DNA of 64,000 nt from Vibrio maritimus (GTDB lineage Bacteria > Pseudomonadota > Gammaproteobacteria > Enterobacterales > Vibrionaceae). This document shows positions 9,686 through 20,835 of the stretch, piece by piece (position 1 is the stretch's first letter; each line of letters opens with the position of its first letter). Below the pieces are notes generated by a model. That model ran no database searches and was not told the DNA's origin. It saw only the letters and a list, made by a program, of their open reading frames with translations. The translations under genes were made by a program, and so were the position numbers. The DNA is taken from the NCBI GenBank assembly GCA_003263775.1, contig JYJJ01000064.1, positions 1 through 64,000 on the forward strand. The letters are read 5' to 3'.

Positions 9686-10983
9686 ATGAAGAAGCTAGCA
9701 TGCGCAATAAATACAATACTTCTTTCTGGTATGGCAGTTTCTTCTGCTTCATATGCAGAGGGACTATTAGAGGATAGTAAAGTAACACTATCTACAAGAA
9801 ATATTGCCATGTACCTAGACAGGGATACTAATGACGATATTGAGCAGTTTGCTTGGGCCCAAGGTGTTGCTATTGACTATAAATCAGGTTACTTAAGTGA
9901 TTTCATTGGTATAGATGCGACATACTCAGGGGCAATTAAGTTAGGGGCAAATGAGTACTTTGCTGGACGTAATCTATTGAGAAACAATAATGGTGAAGCT
10001 GAAGGTTTCAATAAGATTAGTCAAGTATATGGAAAGCTAAAACTAGAAGGCAGCGATAGCTATGCACGTGGATACTTTGGCTGGAAGTCGCTTCACAAAT
10101 TTGGAGCAATAACGGTATCAAAAAGTCGAGCGGTAGTCAGTAGTTATAAAGGCATTAGTGGCGAACTTGGTTATAAAGGTTTAGAACTACGAGGCGCATT
10201 TGTTAATACTTTCTCTGACAGAGATTCGCCATTACAAGAGGACTTTAAAACTCTTGGTGGAGAGAAAATAAATCATATCATCACGGGTGACTTGACCTAT
10301 CGCTGGGGTAAGAAAAATTCCATTTTATTATTTACAGGCCAGAGTCAGGATTACTTGCGACGCAGTGGTTTAGAAGCCAAATTGCAGCATAGATTACCTA
10401 ACTCTAACGCGTTATATTTTTCTGGATATTTATATCAAAATCAAGGGCTAGATAACTGGGAAGGCATTCCTTTCGAGAGTGAAGCAACGCATTACAATGT
10501 TAATCTAGATTATCTATTTTCTGGTTGGAAAGTTGGCGGGAGTTATGCGTATACCGATGCCAAAAGTAATCATGGGTTAGGTCTATTTTACTGGGATCTG
10601 GGAAAAAACACAGATGGTAACTTTAATAGTGTTGCTGATGGGCCAGGAATTGACTTTAACAAAGATGGCGAGCATATGGTTGCATTCCAAACAATGTATG
10701 ATATGTCGCACTCTGGTATTCCGGGTCTAAAGGTTGGTGGGAGGCTGACTTATGGCTTTGGTATTGAATATCAGGGCAAAAACTTCATGAAGGGTCTTTA
10801 GACTTACTCGCTATGTATAGTTTCCAAGAAATTAAGGGATTGAGCATGATGCTTGGTATTGGCCCTGGTTATTCATTTGCAACGGATAGCTCTCGAAACC
10901 CTGTTATTGAAAATGGTAGTTGGAAGCGAGCACCAACTATTGGTGGCATGTTCAAAATGGATTATAAATTTAACATACTTTGA
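9686..10983 (+). CDS. OprD/ChiP-like outer membrane porin (frameshift near 10786)
   Basis: An outer-membrane beta-barrel with a clear signal peptide (MKKLACAINTILLSGMAVSSASYA). It then shows repeated alternating aromatic/Gly strands and the OprD-like pattern seen in chitoporin and substrate-specific channels. As written it stops at 10801. One added base near 10786 continues the barrel to a TGA at 10981-10983, giving 432 residues, the usual family size. A ribosome site AAGAGG precedes the start. Lying between pgmB and an exported SurE, it is likely the outer-membrane entry route for the sugar used by this locus. Confidence 0.8.
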
Positions 10984-10999
10984 TTAAGAGGTGATTAAA

Positions 11000-11880
11000 A
11001 TGAAATACTCACTACTATTTGCACTGATGGGATCAGTGTTAGTACCAGCAACAGTGTCTGCAAATACCCTTGAGCCAATGAGAATATTGGTAGTTAGTGA
11101 TGATGGTTGCCAGAGTGAAGGTAGTCAAGCATTGTTCGAGGCGTTGAATGATAAAGGTTATGATGTTTGGTTGTCTGCGCCACTAGATAATAAAAGTGGC
11201 ACTGGGACAGCAGTTACATTTAAATTAGGAAAAGAGTTAAAGTATAAGAAAATAGCGGAAAGGCAATATTGCTTTGATGGAACGCCAGTAGACTCCGTGT
11301 TGTTTGGATTAACGGGTCTCATGGCGGATAAAAAACCAGATTTAGTTATCTCAGGTGTTAATGATGGCCCTAATGTTGGTGTTAACCAATTTAACTCAGG
11401 TACCGTTGGTGCAGCCGCCCGCGCTGTGCGTCATGGGGTTCCTGCACTCGCCGTTTCTATGGGGTTCCGCTTAGAGGAGCTAAAAATTGGGATGCCTAGT
11501 TCACTGAAGTATATTCCCGATGGTGTGGCGCATACGCTATCAATCGTAGAAAAACTGGACTCTAAAAGAGTTATCGGAGAGCCACTATTGCCGAAAGGAA
11601 CAGGTTTAAGCATTAATTACCCCCTTATCCGGCAGAAGAGGTGAAAGGGATAGAGTATGTGGCGAATGAAGTCAGTCCTGACTACAACTACTACTTCAAA
11701 ATATTAGGAGATGGTAAGACGGTCCAGGAAGCTAACTTTCAACCGTTCAAAGATGCTTCTAACCCAGAGATCGTGAACGATACCACTCAGCTTATGCGCA
11801 AACATATTACCTATTCAGTATTTCAGGGCCACTGGAATGCGACTCAATATGAGCAGGAGTATAAGTCCATATTGAATTGA
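11000..11880 (+). CDS. exported SurE-family nucleotidase (frameshift near 11622)
   Basis: SurE-fold phosphatase with an N-terminal signal peptide, so it is periplasmic, unlike canonical cytosolic SurE. The metal-binding acidic pair is in VVSDDG, and the SurE signatures SGVNDGPNVG and NSGTVGAAR-like follow. The ATG at 11000 is spaced correctly from AAGAGG. The frame breaks in a five-C run at 11620-11624; one extra C gives 293 residues. A 13-bp-stem terminator follows. Role inferred: removing phosphate from a nucleotide or sugar phosphate in the periplasm. A second exported SurE lies at 31.4 kb. Confidence 0.8.
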
Positions 11881-11914
11881 TTTTCTGAAGCTAAACAATC
11901 ATGTCTAAGCTTTT

Positions 11915-11952
11915 AACACTTGGGGAGGCCAAAAAGACTCCCCAAGTGTTTT
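11915..11952 (+). terminator. intrinsic terminator after surE-like gene
   Basis: A 13-bp perfect stem (AACACTTGGGGAG at 11915-11927 with its complement at 11938-11950) has a 10-nt loop and a short T-run. It closes the GH3-pgmB-porin-SurE operon. Confidence 0.85.
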
Positions 11953-12161
11953 GTGGTCATAAATACGAAAGAGTTTAACGCAGCTAAGTCATTAATGTGG
12001 AAGTAGTTGTTGGGGGCTCTCAGGTTTTTGAGGAGGTACTTTATATTGACTGTTCAGTGAGTAATGATGCGGCGCACGCAATTTTTGACCATTGAACTTT
12101 GATTCATACTGACGGATAGATATTCTACTTGTTGTGCATAACAGTAAAGAAGGATTTCAGA

Positions 12162-12715
12162 ATGAAGAAAATGTCGTTAGCTATCGCGCTGATACTGTCA
12201 GCCAATGCGTATGCTCTAGATGAATACTCGGTTGCCAGTGATGGTGTTAAGTCGTTAGTGCAAAATGTCGTGAAGGTTCTTGAGGCGCCTGGGGCCCTAG
12301 AAACAGAAAAAAAATCTACAACGCGATAGATTTTGTCTTCGAGGGGAACACGTGGAATTCATATTGGTTGGGCTACAACGATCTGTCCTCATCCAAAATA
12401 AAAGATCCCAACGTCACATTTATTGAGCAGTTTGTTAACACTGTAGATGACGGCATGTACTTCTTAACATTTATGTATGACAAAAAAGCGAATCAGATCT
12501 TGATAAGTCGAAAGCAGTTCCGATCTGGTTCCAAAAATGCGGCTTTAGATGCGTTTAAAGAAAGAAAAAACGATACTGAAAAGTACAAGGTTTCTCATGA
12601 AAAAGACAACTATGCCATGCTTCAAGAGAAGGGGCAGGTGTCATTTTCGGCATTCAATTTAGGTAGTAGCTCGGGTTCAGTCATCTATTTCAATCAAACG
12701 ATTATTGATCTTTAA
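12162..12715 (+). CDS. small secreted protein of unknown function (frameshift near 12310)
   Basis: I do not recognise this protein. It starts with a signal peptide (MKKMSLAIALILSANAYA) behind AAGAAGGA. An eight-A run at 12307-12314 breaks the frame; one more A yields 184 residues. The mature part is polar, has no obvious cysteines or transmembrane segment, and has a moderately charged middle. It stands alone between a terminator and the di-haem locus. Periplasmic location is supported, but function is not. Confidence 0.6.
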
Positions 12716-13021
12716 CTTCCAGGTCATACTAACGTAAAGCGGGTTTATAGATCTGAACGTGTTCTATGGCTCGCTTTTTATAGATCAATATGCAATCAGT
12801 TGAACTTTTCAGTTTCTTTCCTATTACTACTTGGGATGTACCCAAAATCCCAATGAAAGTTAATCAAAGGAAAGATTATGAATATAGAATTGAACAGAGC
12901 CACCATTGCCTCACATTGTCAGTGTAAAACTTCCCCCCCGCTGAACCAAAGCCCTTCCATAGTCGCCGCAATCAAGCAAATTCCGTCGGCATAAAACAAT
13001 AAATCAGCTAGGAAGGGATTA
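12716..13021. other. intergenic region upstream of the RoxA-like gene
   Basis: A 306-bp gap holding one short open frame with a good ribosome site (reported separately). I see no repeat or RNA gene in the rest. AGGAAGGG at the end serves the di-haem gene. Confidence 0.4.
12878..12994 (+). CDS. possible 38-residue small protein
   Basis: The ATG at 12878 follows AAAGGAAAG at good spacing and opens a 38-codon frame with a His-Cys-x-Cys group and two Pro-rich turns, ending 27 bp before the di-haem gene. It could be a small protein or a leader peptide. A seven-C run inside the frame makes it vulnerable to the indel errors seen elsewhere in this window. Confidence 0.25.
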   Translation: MNIELNRATIASHCQCKTSPPLNQSPSIVAAIKQIPSA

Positions 13022-15067
13022 ATGATGAAATACAGTAATGTCAGTTTGTTAGCACCCATTGCGCTTGTGTTGGTAAGCAGCTCTGCTGTGAGTTCCGAGG
13101 TATCGAAAGTCATTCAGCAGCAACGTAATGTGATTGAAAAAACCATTAAAGAGCTATCACAAGAGCAGAGGCTTTCTTTGATACCTTATCAGGAAGGCAA
13201 TGAGCTCAGTTTTTCAGAACCTGTACTGGGCAGTCCTAATGGCGCTATTAATTTGCAGCAAGGTTGGACGCAAAGCTCTCAGCAAGAGTTTTATTACACC
13301 AGTCAAGGCTCGCAAATTTTGCCTTATCGATGGTACCTGCATTTAGAGCAGGTCAGTACCGACGCACTTTTTCGAAGCCAAGACAATATTGAAAAGTATG
13401 GCTATCTCCCCAGTGACGCGAGTAAGCGAAACACAGACGGATTGAGTGTCGGCTTTGTGAAAGATGTCGATAGCCAAGGCAACGAGTGATGGGCTTTACC
13501 TGCGCAGCTTGTCACACCACAGAAGTGACCTATAAAGATATGCGAATGCGTATTGATGGTGGGCCGACGTTGGCTGACTTTCAAGCTTTCAATGTCGATT
13601 TAGTCGCTGCACTTCAATCAACGTTAGAGAATGATAGTAAGTTTGAGCGCTTTGCGAGCAAGGTGCTAGATGAGGCTCAACCCTCTGCCGATAGTAAGCA
13701 AGAGTTAAAACAAGCGCTGCAATCTCAGACCGCCGTTCTAAACCATCGCAATACCATCAACGTAGCCGATGCACATCAAGTGCCCTATGGGTATGGTCGA
13801 TTGGATGCGATTGGTGCCATCTTCAATCAAGTCTTGAGCGTCTTTACAGACGACCCTCGCAACGCAAGAGCGGCAACCGCGCCTGTGAGCTACCCGTTTC
13901 TTTGGGGTACTCATCAGTCGGACTATGTGCAATGGACGGGCTTTGCGCCCAATGGACCATTGAGCATAGGTGCGCTAATACGAAATGGTGGTGAAGTGCT
14001 CGGTGTGTACGGCAAAATCGATATTAATCCAAGCGGTCATGATATCGGCTACAGCAACTCAATCGACTTTAGAGGACTTGGTTTACTGGAGGCGCGCGTC
14101 GCGCAGTTAAGGTCACCAAAATGGCCGGTTGAATCGAACATGGAAGCCTTCCAGATAGATACAGATAAAGCCAACCAAGGTAAAGCGCTCTATAAGCAAG
14201 AGTGCGCGAGTTGTCATACTGTGGTGGCTCGTGAAGATGAGGGGCAAAACTACAAAGCGGTCATGACGCCGCTTTCGGAACTGCAAACTGACTCTCAAGA
14301 GATCCTAAATATGGTGGGGTTAAGAAATGCCGATCAATTCGCTGGTCGTAAGGAAGCGATTATCGCCGGGCCAACCATTGGTTATACAACACAAGGCCTC
14401 GATCCTTTGGTGAACTCGGTTGTTGCAGTGCGGTTAAAAAGCTGGATGAAGCCGCGTTAGCCGCTTACGTGCAATACATGGGAGGCAAGCTCGCCGCGCA
14501 GCCAAATAATGGCATCAATGTCCCGCGTGACGTGCGAATCAAGGAAGATGCCGAAGCATTTGCTGGCTTAACGCTTGCGTATAATGAGTTAATAAAGCTG
14601 TACGACAAATGTCATGCCTACAAAGCGAGTGAGTTAAAGTGTGTAGGTGCTTTTAATCTTTTGGTTAAACTCCTTGAAGCTAACACGTTAGCCAAAGACA
14701 TAGATCGTCAAATTGATGAGTTCTTTAAGTCACCTGAACAGCAGTTGGTCGACGCGGAGCAAGCCACCGGACAGGTTTACAAAGCGAGGCCACTAAATGG
14801 CATTTGGCTACGGCGCCATATTTACACAATGGTTCGGTACTCAGTTTGATGGAGTTACTCAAACCGTCGGAGGAGCGATTGAAAAGTTTCTATGTTGGCA
14901 GCAGAGAGCTTGATCCCGTCAATGTCGGCTTGATGAACGAAGAGACGGAAAATTCAACGCTACTGGATACTACTTTGCTAGGAAACAGCAATTGGGGACA
15001 TGATTATGGCACCCAATTGACTGAGCAGGAAAAACAAGCACTAGTGGAGTATATGAAGACGCTGTAA
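13022..15067 (+). CDS. RoxA-like di-haem c-type cytochrome (three frameshifts)
   Basis: A secreted protein with two CxxCH haem sites: CAACH near residue 161 and CASCH near 394. The conserved middle (VSYPFLWG, then VQWTG, then RNGGEVLGV) is characteristic of RoxA-type di-haem oxygenases and peroxidase-like relatives. It has a signal peptide and AGGAAGGG upstream. Frame breaks near 13488, 14440 (A5 run) and 14806 are each healed by one base, giving 682 residues, close to RoxA. RoxA cleaves rubber by dioxygenation; marine homologues have mostly unknown substrates, so activity here is open. The adjacent genes do not form an obvious electron-transfer chain. Confidence 0.8.
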
Positions 15068-15075
15068 TACAACTA

Positions 15076-15099
15076 TGCGGGCTCCTTAGGGGGCTCGCA
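15076..15099 (+). terminator. hairpin after RoxA-like gene
   Basis: A 10-bp stem with two G-U pairs (15076-15085 with 15090-15099) lies 9 bp after the stop. The U-tract is poor, so it is a weak terminator or stabilising hairpin. Confidence 0.5.
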
Positions 15100-15225
15100 A
15101 TTACGATATTACTTTTTAGTGGTGGAAAACTGCTAGTCATAGGTGGCGTATGCGTTGCGTTGCTTTTAGAAATATCAGAGACTAATTGGCTCTAGCAAGT
15201 TTCAGGGTAGGCTACGGAGCAGTAG

Positions 15226-16079
15226 ATGAGCAGCATGAATTCGGTCGATTTAGCCTTCAGCAATATACGTCGAAAAGCGACAGGAGGCCCCTTGCAGAGA
15301 CCTCTTTCCATCACGATTAATTTCCATCCTGATAGACTTACCGAAGACAACACGCCGCTGCTTTTGGCGATAGCGAAATCAGGTCTCATCAAATCCCAGT
15401 TTGAAACCCAAACGAGTAATGGTGGATTAACGGCTTTTCAAGGCGGTGCTCGCTGGCAATGGGAACAGAGAGTATTTGATGGGGCTTATGACGATGCACC
15501 TAATCAACTCAGACCTAAATACGGCGCGCTTAACTACCGTCAGTACCCAATGGTGCTTCTCCAAGGTTTGGTTCCTCCTATTTCAAACTCAAACCTCATG
15601 TTTTAGAGCGCAGCACATTTTGTTATCCGGATAGCTTCTTTCAACCGGACGATTTTGCCACCAATGACCGCTTAAGTGATTTGATCGATAAAGCCAGCAG
15701 TGCCAACGTTGACATGCTGGATGACTATATTGAAGCGCACATCCATGGAGAGCTGAAGTTAATCGAGGATGTTGAAAGCTTAGTGCTCGATCCAATATTT
15801 AAAGCCACCGATGTGGAACAGTATGCGAGAGAACTTGGCGTGCCAATACTATGGCATGAAGGCTTTGAGCTCAGCATCGAAACCATGAGTTTTTATCCAG
15901 ACTATAGGGGCGCACAGTTTGTTGAACTGGCGAAGCAGCTTGCTACAGATGGAATGATCAATGCCAGAGCCTTGGGGCATGCTGTGGTGCATGATGGTTA
16001 TGATGAACAAGACGTCAAGAAAGTCTGGCACTATTTAGCGCGCTTTGGTTACAAGGGCTATAGCGGCGTAGTTCGCTAA
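15226..16079 (+). CDS. DUF3626 protein (frameshift near 15552)
   Basis: A protein of 284 residues after adding one base near 15552. The RPKYGALNYR segment, followed by PRFGSSYF-like and RSTFCYPDS segments, is the DUF3626 core. GGAG lies 6 nt before the ATG. DUF3626 is a bacterial family without assigned activity; conserved acidic and histidine residues (for example EAHIHGE) hint at an enzyme. No signal peptide or membrane segment is visible. It appears monocistronic and converges on the chemotaxis operon. Confidence 0.75.
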
Positions 16080-16094
16080 CCGAGGTATTCACTA

Positions 16095-17171
16095 TTAACT
16101 GGCCACCGATTCAATATTAATAAGCTCAGCCGTGATGGCTTCGAGCGACAGTATTTTCGACACGGCTCCCAAGTTCTTGGCCGCTCTTGGCATGCCGTAT
16201 ACCACGCTGCTCTGTTCATCTTGTGCGTAGGTCATAGCACCTGCTTGCTTCATTTTTAATAAGCCATGCGCGCCATCTTTTCCCATTCCGGTAAGAATGA
16301 TGCCGATGCCCCTTTTATCTGCTTGCTCAGCAACGGACTCAAATAGAACGTCAACCGAAGGTTTATGGAGGTTGACTGGCTCGTCATCGTTGAGCTGTGT
16401 GTAAAAACAGCCGGCGCGTTTTTGTATTTTTAGATGGTAGCCGCCGGGCGCAATGTAGACGTGGCCAGATTTGATCACTTCATCATGGCGCGCTTCTTGT
16501 ACTTGAACCGAGCATAGACCTTGTAGCCGAGCAGCAAATGAGCTGGTAAAGCCTGAAGGCATGTGCTGAGCAATGACAATGCCTGGGCTATTTTCGGGCA
16601 GGCATCGAAGTAGTGTGGTAATGGCTTCGGTTCCCCCGGTTGAAGCGCCAATGGCAATCAGTCGATGGGATACTTGCCCTGTTGATCCTGCTTCTGGCTT
16701 TTGCTGCAATGTCGGTCTTAGCGGTGATGAGTGGCTTTGAGTAAGCGTTGTTTGTTGCGCGCGTTTGAACTGAGACTCAGCTTCTCTTAGCTTTTTGATT
16801 ACCTCTCGAGCGAAGGAATCAAAATGGCTTGATGACACTGCGGATAAATTTGGCTTTTGAATGTAGGAAGCTGCGCCTAGCTTGATGGCTTGCTTGGCGA
16901 GTAATGGGTTATTGGAGAAAAGCTGAGATATAACGACAACTGGCATAGGGCGCAGGGTCATAATTTTGCCGAGAAACGCAAGGCCGTTCATGCCAACCAG
17001 TTCGATGGCGAGCGTGACCACGTCGGGCTCGACTTCTTTAATCAACGCTCTGGCTTGGTGAGCGTCATGGGCGATGCCAACTACCGTCATGTTGGTCTGA
17101 CTGCTGATGATGCTTTTTAGATGTTGGCAGGTACCATTATTAGAATCGGTGATCAGTACTTTTAGCATCAT
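16095..17171 (-). CDS. cheB: CheB chemoreceptor methylesterase with degenerate receiver domain
   Basis: The C-terminal methylesterase domain has the full triad: Ser in GASTGG, His in AQHMPSG and Asp in GMGKDGAHG. The N-terminal receiver is unusual. The normal acceptor Asp in VTLD is Ala (VTLAIEL, about residue 54 counting from the ATG at 17168), and the acidic pair is reduced to Thr-Asp. Phosphorylation in the standard manner is therefore unlikely. It is the last gene of the operon, with the CheR stop 2 bp upstream. It would demethylate the PAS receptor or respond through docking on the receptor's terminal DWAEF. Confidence 0.9.
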   Translation of the reverse strand: MMLKVLITDSNNGTCQHLKSIISSQTNMTVVGIAHDAHQARALIKEVEPDVVTLAIELVGMNGLAFLGKIMTLRPMPVVVISQLFSNNPLLAKQAIKLGAASYIQKPNLSAVSSSHFDSFAREVIKKLREAESQFKRAQQTTLTQSHSSPLRPTLQQKPEAGSTGQVSHRLIAIGASTGGTEAITTLLRCLPENSPGIVIAQHMPSGFTSSFAARLQGLCSVQVQEARHDEVIKSGHVYIAPGGYHLKIQKRAGCFYTQLNDDEPVNLHKPSVDVLFESVAEQADKRGIGIILTGMGKDGAHGLLKMKQAGAMTYAQDEQSSVVYGMPRAAKNLGAVSKILSLEAITAELINIESVAS

Positions 17172-17173
17172 TG

Positions 17174-17998
17174 TTATACTCGTCGGTAAGCGGTTTGTTT
17201 TAGTAGCTTGAACGGCGTTTGCTCCGCAGGGCAGCTTTCAGAATGACCGAGAAACAGTAAGGCGTCTTTTGGCAAATAATTCGCGAACTTGGTCAGGATC
17301 GAGTTTTGAGTCTCCCTGTTGAAATAAATCAACACATTACGACAAAAAATGGCGTGATACTGCTTTTGCATCGGCCATTGATGATCCATAAGATTCAATC
17401 GCTTAAAGTGCACCAGCGCCTGCATCTCTGGTTTTACCTCATACATCTTCGATGCTTTATTAAAGTGAAAGAAGCGTTTTTTTTGCTCCTCACTCGCACT
17501 GCCTAATTGCTCCAATGTATAGCGTCCATGCTTTGCGGTCGCGAGTACCTGCGTGTTGAGATCCGTCGCCAATATCTTGACCGGAGGTTGATAGCTTTCA
17601 AACGCCTCTGCCATGGTGATGGCGATGCTGTATGCCTCTTCACCGGTAGAACAGGCACTGCACCAGATCCGAATCGGCTCGGTAACCCTATTACCAACGT
17701 AATGGTCACGAACATGCTGCTTGAGGAGCGTGAAGTGATAAGGCTCGCGGAAGAAATAGGTTAAGTTGGTGGTGAGCGCGTTGACAAAGTACTCCCACTC
17801 AACGTGGTACTGGTCGTTGAGCAAGGCAATATACTGAGCAAAACGGCTCAGTTGATGTGCTCTTAATCTTCCGACTAACCGATTGTAAACCAGTTTTTTT
17901 TTGTTGCTGTGAAGGTCTATACCCACTCTTTTGTAGATAAGGGAGGCGATCGCAGCAAAGTCATCATCAGTATATTCAAAATGAGTATGTACAATCAT
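17174..17998 (-). CDS. cheR: CheR chemoreceptor methyltransferase
   Basis: A 274-residue SAM-dependent methyltransferase. The N-terminal all-alpha domain (about 10-75) is followed by the SAM fold, with WCSACSTGEEAYS and the later FCRNVLIYF motif. The ATG at 17998 overlaps the receptor stop (TGATG), giving tight translational coupling. It methylates glutamates on the upstream receptor, whose last residues (DWAEF) fit the xWxxF tether recognised by CheR. This indicates a closed local receptor-modification module. Confidence 0.92.
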   Translation of the reverse strand: MIVHTHFEYTDDDFAAIASLIYKRVGIDLHSNKKKLVYNRLVGRLRAHQLSRFAQYIALLNDQYHVEWEYFVNALTTNLTYFFREPYHFTLLKQHVRDHYVGNRVTEPIRIWCSACSTGEEAYSIAITMAEAFESYQPPVKILATDLNTQVLATAKHGRYTLEQLGSASEEQKKRFFHFNKASKMYEVKPEMQALVHFKRLNLMDHQWPMQKQYHAIFCRNVLIYFNRETQNSILTKFANYLPKDALLFLGHSESCPAEQTPFKLLKQTAYRRV

Positions 17999-20825
17999 CA
18001 AAACTCAGCCCAGTCCTCATTGTCACTGTTTGAAAGCAGACGAGGACTGACGGGTCTTAAATGGCTCTCCTGAGCGGGAAGTTGCACCTCTCCAATATCA
18101 CTGACATTTTGATCCCCGGTATCAAACACCGAGACATAGAGCGCTAAGTTAGCCACCTGTTCTTCGAGTGAACTGGCTGCTGCGGAGCCTTCTTCCACTA
18201 AAGCAGAGTTTTGCTGGGTCACATCATCGACTTCCAGTATTGCTTGAGTTACCTGATCGATCCCCGTGCTTTGCTCAACTGAGGCTTGGGTGATTTCCTC
18301 AATCAGCTGTGCCACATCTTGAATGGAATTGACCACACCAGAAATAGAGTCACCGGCTTGTGAAGCCAGTTTCGAGCCTGTCTCAATCTTATTCACTGAT
18401 GAATTAATCAGGCTTTCTACTTCTTTGGCCGCCGCGGCAGAGCGCTGTGCTAAGTTACGAACTTCGGTAGCAACAACGGCGAATCCACGTCCTTGCTCTC
18501 CTGCTCGAGCTGCCTCGACAGCGGCATTAAGCGCGAGAATATTGGTCTGAAAAGCAATGCTGTCGATGACGGAGATAATGTTCATGATCTCTCGTGAGCT
18601 GGTGTGGATCTCTGACATGTTATCAACCACTTGCTTAACAACTTCGCCGCCCTTACGTGCATTGTCTGAGGTTTGTTTCGCCAGTAAATTAGCTTGTTTG
18701 GAGTGCTCGGAGTTTTGTTTGACGGTGATTGTTAGTTCTTCCATGCTGGAGGAGGTCACTTCTAGGCTGCGCGCTTGCTTTTCGGTACGCTGCGCCAGAT
18801 CGATATTGCCAATGGCAATTTCTTTGGTCGCAGTATTGATGGTGTCTGCCGAGATTTTGATGTGCTGAATCATCTCTTTAAGCTTGCTGACAGTAAGGTT
18901 CGAGCTGGTTTTAAGTTCGCCAAAAGCACCGGAATAATCGGCGCCAATCTGTGCGGTAAGATCGCCTTTGGCTAACGCAGACAGAACGGAAACAATGTCA
19001 GCCAAACTCACTTCGCTTATTTCTAGTAAGCGATTCATGTTGCCACACAGCATGGTGAAGAACGAGTTCTTGCCATCAAGCGCCATGCGTTTGGTGAAGT
19101 CACCATCAACGGCAGAGGCAATGACATGCTCAATCTCTTTCTCGACCGCGATCTCTGTGGTGCGATCCGACCATTCGGTCACATAACCGATTTGCTGGCC
19201 TGTCGCATCGATGACGGGATTGCTGACGATGCGGAAAATGCGGCCGTTGATATCCACCTCCTGCACTAGCTCTTTATTGGCAGAATGCGGCTCTTGCTCG
19301 AATCCACTCACAGGGCTCAGCTGATGGTGTGGAGCACAAAGCCCTGGGATATTCAGATCTTTGATTTTGGTTCCCACAAGCTTTGTAGCATCAAAATCAG
19401 GGGCTAAGGTTTGGAATTCTTGCTCGGCTTGCTCAAACATGCCTTCGATGGCTGGGTTAACGTAGATAATGGTGTGGTCACTGTCTTCAATCATCATGTT
19501 AGTACTCACGTTGTCTAACGCGATTTTGATTCGTGTTGCCGAGACTGCTTTTTGGCGTACGCTTTCCATACTATAGGCGAGTTGTACTTTCATGACTTTC
19601 AGAGAATGGAGAACTTGGCCGATTTCGTCGTTGTTTTTGACATCAATATCAAACAGATAGTCTTGCTTGACGAGTCGTTTAAAGTAACGGCGGATATCTT
19701 TGAGTCGACGATTGATATCGTGGCTAAACAGATACGCAAACACTAAGTAGATGCCGATAAACAGCAGGGTGATGGCCGAGGCCAAGGCGACTTCAAACCA
19801 GAATACTTGCTTACTTTGATCATAGATGTCAGCAGACTGAACACGATTCTCGCTAATCAGAGCGCCGAGATTGTCTTCGTAGCCAGCGATTTCTGAAATG
19901 GCGACAGAAACGCGAGTTCTGAACAGTTCACTGTCGTGAAGGCTGGCATCGCTTGACATCAGAGTGCTGTATATTTCAGGTAGGGTTGTGGTTGCAAGCT
20001 GAGTGCTTTGATTGGCGATTGCTCGATATTTCTCAATGGTGGAGGCGTGTTCAGTATCAAATTTGTTGATCAGTGCTGCGCTTAGCTGCTCTAACTCGGT
20101 CGTGTTTTGCTTGAGCTGTTGCCCCGCGGTGACGTGATAGTCAAAGCTGTTGGGTAGCAGTAGAGATTGCAGCAATAAACGATTCTCTATCCAGAGTTTG
20201 TCCATGCTATGCAGTCGGCTATAGGACTCGATATGATTGTTGTAAAGATGCTCGACGGCTTCTTTTTCGGTGTACGAGCTGTGTATGCCGATACCGAGAA
20301 CAGTAAGCAGGGCAACGGTAGCCATGGCGACTAGGCCAAATAGACGCTGTTTAATGGTAAGTGCACGCAGTGGGTTGGTTCGGTGCTTTTTCACCACTTT
20401 TCCACTTTGTATGACATGGTCATCTTGTTCGCCGTCTTTGAATTTTGCGTACTGGGCTTTGACATTATCGAGTTCGGCTTTATCGGGCATGGAGCGAACA
20501 GACATGAAACCAAGTTGATTCCCGTCTTTGTACAGGGGGTCACATCGGATTTTACCCAGTAGAAGCCGCCATTTTTCTGTTTGTTTTTGAGGATCCCTGA
20601 CCAGCAGTTTCCGGCTTTGATCTCGCGCCAAAGATCTTCAAACACTTCTTTCGGCATGTCTGGATGGCGAACAATGTTGTGCGGACTTCCGATTAACTCT
20701 TCTTTGGAGAAACCGCTGACGCGGACAAAATTGTCATCGGCAAAGGTAATGCGCCCCGACATGTCCGTGGTTGACACCAGTATCTCGTTCTCTTTGATAA
20801 GGTATTCTTGGTCATTGTTACTCAT
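17998..20825 (-). CDS. PAS-containing methyl-accepting chemoreceptor (frameshift near 20537)
   Basis: Order: N-terminal Aer-like PAS (about 10-120), first membrane helix, a roughly 190-residue four-helix-bundle-like ligand region, second membrane helix, HAMP, a second PAS, a second HAMP-like segment and the signalling hairpin with DSIAFQTNILALNAAVEAAR. The C-terminus DWAEF matches the pentapeptide tether for CheR/CheB. The start at 20825 follows TAAGG. A five-base G run at 20535-20539 breaks the frame; one more base gives 942 residues. PAS domains suggest redox, oxygen or haem sensing, though no cofactor can be assigned from sequence. Confidence 0.9.
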
Positions 20826-20835
20826 GGGCATAACC

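Noticed and set aside
12789..12925. 45-codon open frame overlapping the small ORF before the RoxA-like gene
   Set aside because: No ribosome site and no similarity to any family I know.
13022..15067. Four separate small genes or a pseudogene in the di-haem region
   Set aside because: The pieces join into one family-length protein after three single-base additions, so decay is not the simplest reading.
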